A DNA stretch of 64,000 bases, from positions 40,001 through 104,000 of the forward strand of contig JAXDDX010000195.1 in assembly GCA_034670405.1 (NCBI GenBank), written 5' to 3'. Shown piece after piece: positions 56,442-64,000 of the stretch. The notes under the pieces are model-generated. The model worked only from the letters and a program-made list of their open reading frames with translations. It was not told the origin of the DNA and did no database searches. Position 1 is the first letter of the stretch. Each line of letters opens with the position of its first letter. The stretch comes from Hoplostethus atlanticus (lineage: Eukaryota > Chordata > Actinopteri > Trachichthyiformes > Trachichthyidae). The position numbers and the translations under genes are program-made.

Positions 56442-58083
56442 GTATGCTAACCGTTAGGTAGCTAGGCTAACGACCCAGTGCTGTAAGCGCAGCCTCAAAG
56501 TGAAATGGTTAAATACTTTCCTGAGCTGTCACAGCTGACAAAGTCGATCACAATACGTTTTTTGTGTGTTCAATGTAATTTAAAGCTGCACAGACCCTGG
56601 CTACACTGAGCTAGCAGGCGCCACAGGGAATAACGTTAGCCAGGAAAAGCTTTTAGGAGCAACAGTGCGAAGAGTCATTGATGTTTATGAACTATAATGG
56701 TTATCTCAGATGTAGAGGTTGTGCCTCTGCACTGCATAGTCGGGTGTGTGTGTGTTTTCTATGATGCACTCTGTGATGCTGTGTTTAAAACGGCTATGCT
56801 TTATGTTGAGCACATAGAAGCAGCATCTTAGAAAAATCCCCAGCATGATTAAAACTGGTCAGTAGGGTGTTATACTGCTCAAACCTCCACCCTGCCGAAG
56901 TGTCTCTGAGCAAGACGCTGAGGCTGCTGCTCTGTAGCTGCCCCTCCCCTGAGTATCACCGTATTGTTGTTTTTACCTTCTGGTGGGAACCCACTCCTAC
57001 TACAGTAAGTCAGCACTTGTCAAGCAGAATTATTGTTCATGAAACTAAATTACATCAATAGGGAAACAAAAAACAGTTCAATCTAATTGGCTAACGGCAG
57101 ATGACCGTCAAAACTTCAGCCGTGTCCAACTTTTCTCAGCCGACAAGCTTGTTGATGGTCCATCAGCCGAGTTTCCCTGGTGACTCGTTGATGTTGCTGC
57201 TCAGTGTGACCGAAGAGTACAATTACTCAACGTGGTGTCCAAACTTTAGACTTCAATAAAGCATTGAGTTTTGAATCTGTTTCCCCGTCACCAGGAGGAG
57301 ACGGCCAGCCCAGTGGGCAGCGACAAGGTAGCGGAGGAGGAAGGGGAGGACCTGGAGGATGAGGAGGAGTATGATGAAGAGGAGGAGGAAGATGATGATG
57401 ACCGTCCCAGGAAGAAACCCAGACATGGAGGGTTCATCCTGGATGAAGCTGGTATGAACGCCCGACTCCTTCCTTAGGTCTCCTCCTCCTGTATGCGTCT
57501 GATCTGTTGGGTCCTCTGGGACGTCCCGCCATGTTGGAGGACGGACAACAAAACCAAAGATTGTTACGTTATCGTCTTTCCCCCACTGTTATAGGAACAT
57601 ATATATTGAACAGCCGCTAACTTTACAGCCTCTTCTTTTGTTGTCCGTCCTCCAACATGGCGGCGTGTCCCTCGTAACCGTTGGTAACCACGCTCCAAAT
57701 ATTCCGCGGCATAGTCTTCAAATTCCTCTCCATATGTTTCCTTTTTGGTTTATTGGTTCTGCATTTTAAAATGAAAATGAAATCTCTTTCTCTGTTCTCT
57801 CCATTTTTCTTTCTCCCGTGATCTCTCTCTCTCTCTGTCATCCTGTATTTCTGTTTCTGTTTTATTCCTGTAGAAGTCTCTCGGTCCACCGGGATGAAGA
57901 GGCACGTCGTCTTCATCACACTGCTTCTCTCTGTTGTTGTGGTTTTGAAGTTTATTGTTTTGCAGAGATGAAAGTAGATGTAACGCACCGCTCGTCTCTT
58001 CTGTTTCTCTTCTCTAGATGTGGACGATGAGTATGAGGATGAAGATCCTTGGGAGGAAGGAGCCGAGGACATTCTGGAGAAAG
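56355..58083 (+). CDS. supt5h: supt5h, 5' coding exons of transcription elongation factor SPT5
   Basis: Three coding exons (56355-56441, 57295-57451, 58018-58083) join in frame to the N-terminus of SPT5: [20 protein letters not shown], an acidic Glu/Asp stretch, [18 protein letters not shown], then [20 protein letters not shown]. This is nearly identical to human SUPT5H 1-100. SPT5 with SPT4 forms DSIF, which controls RNA polymerase II pausing and elongation. The NGN, KOW and C-terminal repeat domains are encoded beyond the window. The exon ends in phase 1, as needed for the human continuation EEIEASN. Confidence 0.96.
57295..57451 (+). CDS. supt5h: supt5h coding exon 2: acidic region
   Basis: 52 codons plus one base. 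[20 protein letters not shown] then [10 protein letters not shown] and the basic [10 protein letters not shown]. Acceptor gtcaccag, donor gtatga. Confidence 0.95.
57518..57671. mobile_element. Short MITE-like inverted repeat in supt5h intron
   Basis: Arms of about 36 bp (cgccatgttggaggacggac and inverse gtccgtcctccaacatggcg) around a 75-bp centre. No clear target duplication. Confidence 0.55.
58018..58083 (+). CDS. supt5h: supt5h coding exon 3
   Basis: 66 bp, phase 1/1, [20 protein letters not shown] then EK. Acceptor ttctctag, donor gtgagg. Confidence 0.95.
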
Positions 58084-58602
58084 GTGAGGCCATTCAGCAG
58101 CGCATTAGACTGCATGTATAGAGGGCATGTAGAGAACTGTGTTATTGGGTCAAACTGATGAACTGTGACGGCGGTTCAAGCCTTGACCTGTTTTTGTCCC
58201 AGTGAAAAAGCTTTAATACAGGAGGACGATGAACTGAAGACTAAGATCAGACGCTTCATTCAGAATGATGATTCCTTATCTATTTATCCAATATCTATTT
58301 TGTGCATTACGTCCATAAGAGGCCAAACCAATACGAGAGACATGACTACTGTATAGGTAGATTTATTTCATGTCTTTTAAAAGATCGACATACCGACACA
58401 TTACAAAATAAAATAATGTCCTATACACACTCTCTCTGGCTCTCTCTCTCGGAGTGAGATCAAATGAATGATTGGTAATTGATATGTTATCAGGCTAACT
58501 GTAGCTTACATACAACTTTATCTCGAGGTTCCACACTTTTGCTGTCTGAACAAAATCTGAAGTATTTCCAAACGAGTCTTTTTATTTTATATTGGAGTGC
58601 AG

Positions 58603-58682
<80 letters not shown>

Positions 58683-60100
58683 TCACCACCACACGGTTGT
58701 CGTTTCAGCTTGACCTACATTTCATTTTCAGTCAATGAAAGTGATGTTGTGTGACTCCTGTCTATCATCCAGTGCAGACAGAAGATATACATTTTCACAA
58801 TCAAATGTTCTTTTTTTTTTTTTTAACAATTCGATAATATAATCGAATTCAGAATATTGTTTGACAGCCCTGGTCTGTTAGGAACAACGTGGACCTCCCA
58901 AGGAAACCCAATAGAAAGAGAACTTTGACCCCTTTCCTCCCGTGCACCAGCAGACTGGAGACGAGCGAGGAAGCCAGAAACCTCTCAACCTCAAGCCACA
59001 GTGGCTGGCGGGTTGTGAAGTAGGAGTCGGACCAGGGTAATTGGTGCTGACATGTTAGAGCCTGGTGTTTACACTGACTCAGCTGGGTTCCCCACATGCA
59101 GCCAGTAAAGACAGCGACGAGGCTTTAAACTCTCCCAAATAAAACAAGCTGGTCAGGACAGAAGTGTTCAGGCTGAACTATGTCGGTACTTCCTGACTTG
59201 TTCCTTTTGTTCGGGCTGCAGCAGAGATGAATCCTCCAGGTTGTAAAGGAGTCCGCTGATAGAAAGTTGGAGAATGAAACCCCATCAATCATTCTCTCTT
59301 CAAGAAAAGTCTTGGTGCTCTGTCTTTGGTCTTGATGTAGTTTTGTTGAAATAAAGACTCTTTTAGCTTCTGGCTTTGAGACAACAACCCCAAACCCAAC
59401 GCCTCCACTCACCGAGGCCCAATAAAAACACATTATTGCATATTGCGCGGTCAGGTTCAGTTCATGGCAACATTTACCCAGAAAACAAAGCGACCGGCTG
59501 TAATGTCAGTAAGTGTCCCAGCGCTGCAGAGAGCCTGGAGGGGGAGCTGGACGGCGAGAGGCCCAATCAGCACCAGTCTGTTTGTCTTGAACCACCATCA
59601 GGCCCTCCAAGTCTACGTTTGTCGTTACTTTTATTTTTGGAGTGTCTTAAGGTCTGGGATTTTTTCCTCCTGCTTGATTTGGTCAATACATCTTGTAGCG
59701 AGTACAGCAACACAAATTCACTTCAAAACATCCAAATGTTTTCGGTTACTTAAAGGGGGTGAAATTAACTTTGATCCCCCAAGGGCGAATCGGGTCATTA
59801 CAGCAGCAAACAATAGAGCTCTCTGTTAGAAAAGAAGAAAGATGTGAAGGAAAAAAGAAACAGGATTCAAACATATTGAATGTGAGCATGATAAATGGTT
59901 CCTGCTGGTTAGAGAGTTTTCAGTATTTTGACTCCACTGATCAGTTGAACTCCTCTGTCGTACCTGTTAGTATGACGGGTATTATAACGCTTTACTTTCC
60001 TCAGGCTGCTTCTGTTCCAGGGCTTCTGTTCCAGGGCTAATCGAGCACCAGTAACTTCTTCGTTTTTTTAAAGGTCAAAGGTCACGACTCTGTGTTTAGA
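58084..60100. other. supt5h intron, first part
   Basis: (CT)n at 58603-58678. Otherwise unremarkable; no supt5h exon 4 found. Confidence 0.5.
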
Positions 60101-60104
60101 TTTC

Positions 60105-61625
60105 CCATATGCTTTTCACACTACACTTAACCCCGGGCTAACATCTTTCTTAACCCTGGGTTAAGGATGCATTTAACCCCGGGCTAAGCAGCGTTTCACA
60201 CTTGCATTTTTGAAAGAGGGTTAACACCGCTTTTAACCCTGGGTTAACAAACCCTGCTACGAAGCAGGGTTAGCACCGCTTTTGTAACAGGGTTAGAATG
60301 TAACGGGGTTAGAATGTAACAGGGGTTAGAATGTAACGGGTTAGAATGTAACGGGGGTTAGAATGTAACGGGGGTTAGAATGTAACGGGGTTAGAATGTA
60401 ACGGGGTTAGAATGTAACGGGTTAGAATGTAACAGGGGTTAGAATGTAACGGGGTTAGAATGTAACGGGGTTAGAATGTAACGGGGGTTAGAATGTAACG
60501 GGTTAGAATGTAACGGGGGTTAGAATGTAACGGGTTAGAATGTAACGGGGGTTAGAATGTAACGGGTTAGAATGTAACGGGGGTTAGAATGTAACGGGTT
60601 AGAATGTAACGGGTTAGAATGTAACGGGGTTAGAATGTAACGGGGGTTAGAATGTAACGGGTTAGAATGTAACGGGGGTTAGAATGTAACGGGTTAGAAT
60701 GTAACGGGGGTTAGAATGTAACGGGTTAGAATGTAACGGGTTAGAATGTAACGGGGTTAGAATGTAACGGGGTTAGAATGTAACAGGGTTAGAATGTAAC
60801 GGGGGTTAGAATGTAACGGGTTAGAATGTAACGGGGTAGAATGTAACGGGTTAGAATGTAACGGGGGTTAGAATGTAACGGGTTAGAATGTAACGGGGGT
60901 TAGAATGTAACGGGTTAGAATGTAACGGGTTAGAATGTAACGGGGGTTAGAATGTAACGGGTTAGAATGTAACGGGTTAGAATGTAACGGGGTTAGAATG
61001 TAACGGGGGTTAGAATGTAACGGGTTAGAATGTAACGGGGTAGAATGTAACGGGTTAGAATGTAACGGGGGTTAGAATGTAACGGGTTAGAATGTAACGG
61101 GGGTTAGACTGTAACGGGGGTTAGAATGTAACGGGGGTTAGAATGTAACGGGTTAGAATGTAACGGGTTAGAATGTAACGGGGGTTAGAATGTAACGGGG
61201 GTTAGAATGTAACGGGGGTTAGAATGTAACGGGTTAGAATGTAACGGGGGTTAGAATGTAACGGGGGTTAGAATGTAACGGGGTTAGAATGTAACGGGTT
61301 AGAATGTAACGGGGTTAGAATGTAACGGGTTAGAATGTAACGGGGTTAGAATGTAACGGGGTTAGAATGTAACGGGTTAGAATGTAACGGGGGTTAGAAT
61401 GTAACGGGGTTAGAATGTAACAGCGAGTTAAACGTTAGCATTAAACGTTAACCCGGGGTCTACAAGCTTACAGTGTGAAATCCTGAACACTGAATACCCG
61501 GGGTCAATTGTTAGCCCAGGGTTAAAGAAAAATAGTGTGAAACGTGAGATAAGTTAACCCAGGGCTATTATAACCCAGGGTTAAAGTTAACCCTGGGCTA
61601 ACATATTCAAGTGTGAAAAGCCTAA
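60105..61625. mobile_element. Palindromic element with inner minisatellite
   Basis: Inverted ends gcttttcacact (60111) and agtgtgaaaagc (61611). Both flanks are full of ttaaccc(t/c)gggttaa / gttagcccagggttaa palindromes. No coding. It resembles a MITE whose centre has been replaced by a tandem array. Confidence 0.55.
60270..61425. repeat. 18-21-bp minisatellite, about 60 copies
   Basis: ggttagaatgtaacggg with 1-5 G at the junction. The unit itself contains gttag and aacggg pieces of the flanking palindromes. Confidence 0.95.
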
Positions 61626-64000
61626 CACTGACTAAATCTCTACCCTGTAAATGCTGTTAAATGTCCCGTCTGTCAGGACAGGTGTAAAGTTTGACGCCCG
61701 CTACTCTCACAGGTACTTTGACTCGTGGCAGGCTAGTGATTGGCTGGTCTGAGTCGGGCTGGGCGGGACCCTGTAGCTCAGTGTGTTAGCTAGTTGGAGC
61801 TGTATGACGTTCACTAGTGTTGTCTGACTGTGTTCTCCTTGTCTTATTGGTGTTCCTCTCTGTCGTGCATGTCCTCTTCAGTTAACGGTAATTCTACTCC
61901 AGATACTCTTTTTTTTTAAATTCCATGTATTTCCAAAGTGCAGTTGAATATCCGATTCATTCATCCCTGTTTTTAACACCACCCCATCTCGGCTCAGCTG
62001 TATTTGTAAGTGTGTACGCTGACGTGAGGAAGCACAGGAGGCAAATGGTTCTTGGCAGCAGGGCTGGGATCAGCTCACGGAGAATTCATTCACAGCATTC
62101 AGTATTAATGCTCTGATTTATATTGCATTACATGTATGAGCAGGTAGGAGTTCAGTGTCTTCAGCAGGACACAGTGGCTGTTTTGGGGATTGAACCTGTG
62201 ACCTTCTGGTTACAGGATGGTGTCTCTACAGTGTCGCCTGATTTTATTTAGAAAAATCCACTTCCTGAATTGTTTGAATTGAAAGGGATTTGAACCCAGC
62301 CCTGCTAAGTTTCTGTCAGTCAGCTAGCGGCCAGGTTGTTCACGCTGAGGTTACACTTGTTGTCTCATAACGCGTTAAAGATGCGACGTGTTGAATTCAT
62401 CCAACAATATATCATTATTAAATGAGTCATAAAACCTTGGTATGATGACTGTAAACCAGTGAGACCATGGAGACGACTGGTAGCCTCTATCTCACCAGTG
62501 GTATTGTTACTAGTGTTTCTCCACATTAAGACTACATTTCCCATAAGCCCGTTGCTTCCTGCCAAATAATAATGTAAGTGTGTTTCTAATGTGTATGTAT
62601 AAGTTTGGTCACAGTCAGTGGAAAACTACTGAGATCAGAGCAATGTGTGTGTGTTCTTTACTGGGGAATCAAGATGAGCAGGTCTTGGTGTCAGGATGAT
62701 TGGACTGGTCATGACTAACCTTCAGACCAGATAGGAGGGAAGGCACATGCATACATTAGAGATATCATACTGACTTCATCATAGTAACATGATGACATGT
62801 CTATGTAACATGGAGATTGAACCTGCTCTGTCAGCAGTCTGGTCTCAGGATTGTCCTAGAAAGACCTCATGACTGAAGGAGATCTGCAACATCCCAATAC
62901 ACCAGTCATGTGTTTTTATGTATCTGAGGAACTGAATTCAGGATCTCATTCTGCAGACACCTCGGTGTGTGAGGTTTCAGCTCTGCTGGCATTAAAGACT
63001 AAGAGACGAATATTGTGTTCTAGCTTTATTGGGCTGATCTCACCAACTAGACAAAGAGAAATTGACTTAAATTGCCACGACATTAGAGCTGGAAGAACAG
63101 CGCCCTCTTCCTGTTTTGTGCCGTAAAGCAATCCAGCAGATTTCCCTCCAAATCGACCTGGTGGCCACAATGTAGAATGAGAGTAGAGGATGGTAGAGGC
63201 TGGTAGAGGCTGGTAGAGGCTGACAGGCTGGTAGAGGCTGGTAGAGACTGACAGGCTGGTAGAGGCTGGTAGAGGCTGACAGGCTGGTAGAGGCTGACAG
63301 GCTGGTAGAGGCTGGTAGAGGCTGGTAGAGACTGACAGGCTGGTAGGCTGGTAGAGGCTGACAGGCTGGTAGAGGCTGGTAGAGGACTGACAGGCTGGTA
63401 GAGGCTGGTAGAGGCTGGTAGAGGCTGGTAGAGGCTGACAGGCTGGTAGAGGCTGGTAGAGGCTGACAGGCTGGTAGAGGCTGGTAGAGACTGACAGGCT
63501 GGTAGAGGCTGGTAGAGGCTGACAGGCTGGTAGAGGCTGGTAGAGACTGACAGGCTGGTAGAGGCTGGTAGAGGCTGACAGGCTGGTAGAGATGGTCTCC
63601 TTTGTTTATGGTAGTTATACCAACGTCTCTAAATGAATGTGCTGATGATTTCTTGGTGTTGTGATGATACACGGAGCAGCTTTATGGTATCAGACGTCTC
63701 TGTGGGATCTTCAGGACCAGATCTGGAGGTGGTCAGGATCACATTGTGATCTGGATCACAGTGTACAGAGATGCAGAACAGACATTTTACACAATGGGAT
63801 TCGATCTTATAAAATTCACATATTTTAAAGACTTCACGCTGAAATGACAAGTGTAACCTCAGCCAAGGTCTCAGATCAGAGGGAGCAGATAGAGGATCCG
63901 GTGATCAGGTGAGTGATCAGTTTGCCTCTCGGTGTGGTTGGTGCTTCTGGCCCGTGGTTCTGCTCAGCATCACTACCGGCCTCCATGCTTGTGCTGTTCA
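61626..64000. other. supt5h intron, last part
   Basis: A minisatellite lies at 63188-63590. No exon matching the next supt5h segment (EEIEASNID) was found, so the intron is at least 5.9 kb. Confidence 0.5.
63188..63590. repeat. Minisatellite aggctggtagaggctgac
   Basis: An 11-bp unit (ggctggtagag) mixed with gactgacaggctg. Confidence 0.93.

Overview
The window looks like teleost fish nuclear DNA. Coding is split into short GT/AG exons set among abundant (CA)n, (CT)n and (GA)n microsatellites, many minisatellites, fish-type LINE fragments (CR1/Rex/L2 group), tRNA-derived SINE pieces of the DANA/mermaid type and numerous small non-autonomous DNA transposons. The gene content also fits: an IL-15-like cytokine gene between plekhg2 and supt5h. 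PLEKHG2 and SUPT5H are neighbours on human 19q13.2 (recalled, not checked here), so the block looks like conserved synteny. Species cannot be named.

Layout. (1) 4128-27700, + strand: the 3' part of plekhg2, a Dbl-family Rho guanine-nucleotide exchange factor. Sixteen exons can be joined in one reading frame, running from the second half of the DH domain through the PH domain to a very large Ser/Pro-rich tail. The N-terminal exons lie before the window; 1-4127 is intron. (2) 27701-40242: plekhg2 3' UTR, then intergenic DNA full of repeats: LINEs, an inverted duplicate inside a 26-bp minisatellite, a Tc1-like remnant, two hAT-like or Harbinger-like elements. (3) 40243-51363, +: il15l, four coding exons with the IL-15-type cysteine pattern. 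Its second intron (7.2 kb) holds a Harbinger-like element and an L2 LINE. (4) 54904-55128, -: triap1, uninterrupted. (5) 56355 onward, +: the first three coding exons of supt5h, with a probable untranslated first exon; the rest lies beyond the window.

The genes are not a functional pathway. plekhg2 is a cytoskeletal RhoGEF, il15l a secreted cytokine, triap1 a mitochondrial intermembrane-space lipid-transfer chaperone and supt5h a transcription elongation factor.

The most unusual signal is a set of minisatellites that carry splice donors. In two plekhg2 introns the tandem unit is a copy of the exon-intron junction itself: an exact 62-bp ladder of donors after the exon ending at 4278, and a GACAG-type array after the exon ending at 14248. 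A third array, in il15l intron 3, repeats a good donor consensus next to purine-rich GGA runs about a dozen times. Other notable items are an 11-nt micro-exon that is needed to keep the plekhg2 frame, upstream AUGs overlapping the il15l start, and an inverted, nearly identical duplicate about 0.9 kb from its source.
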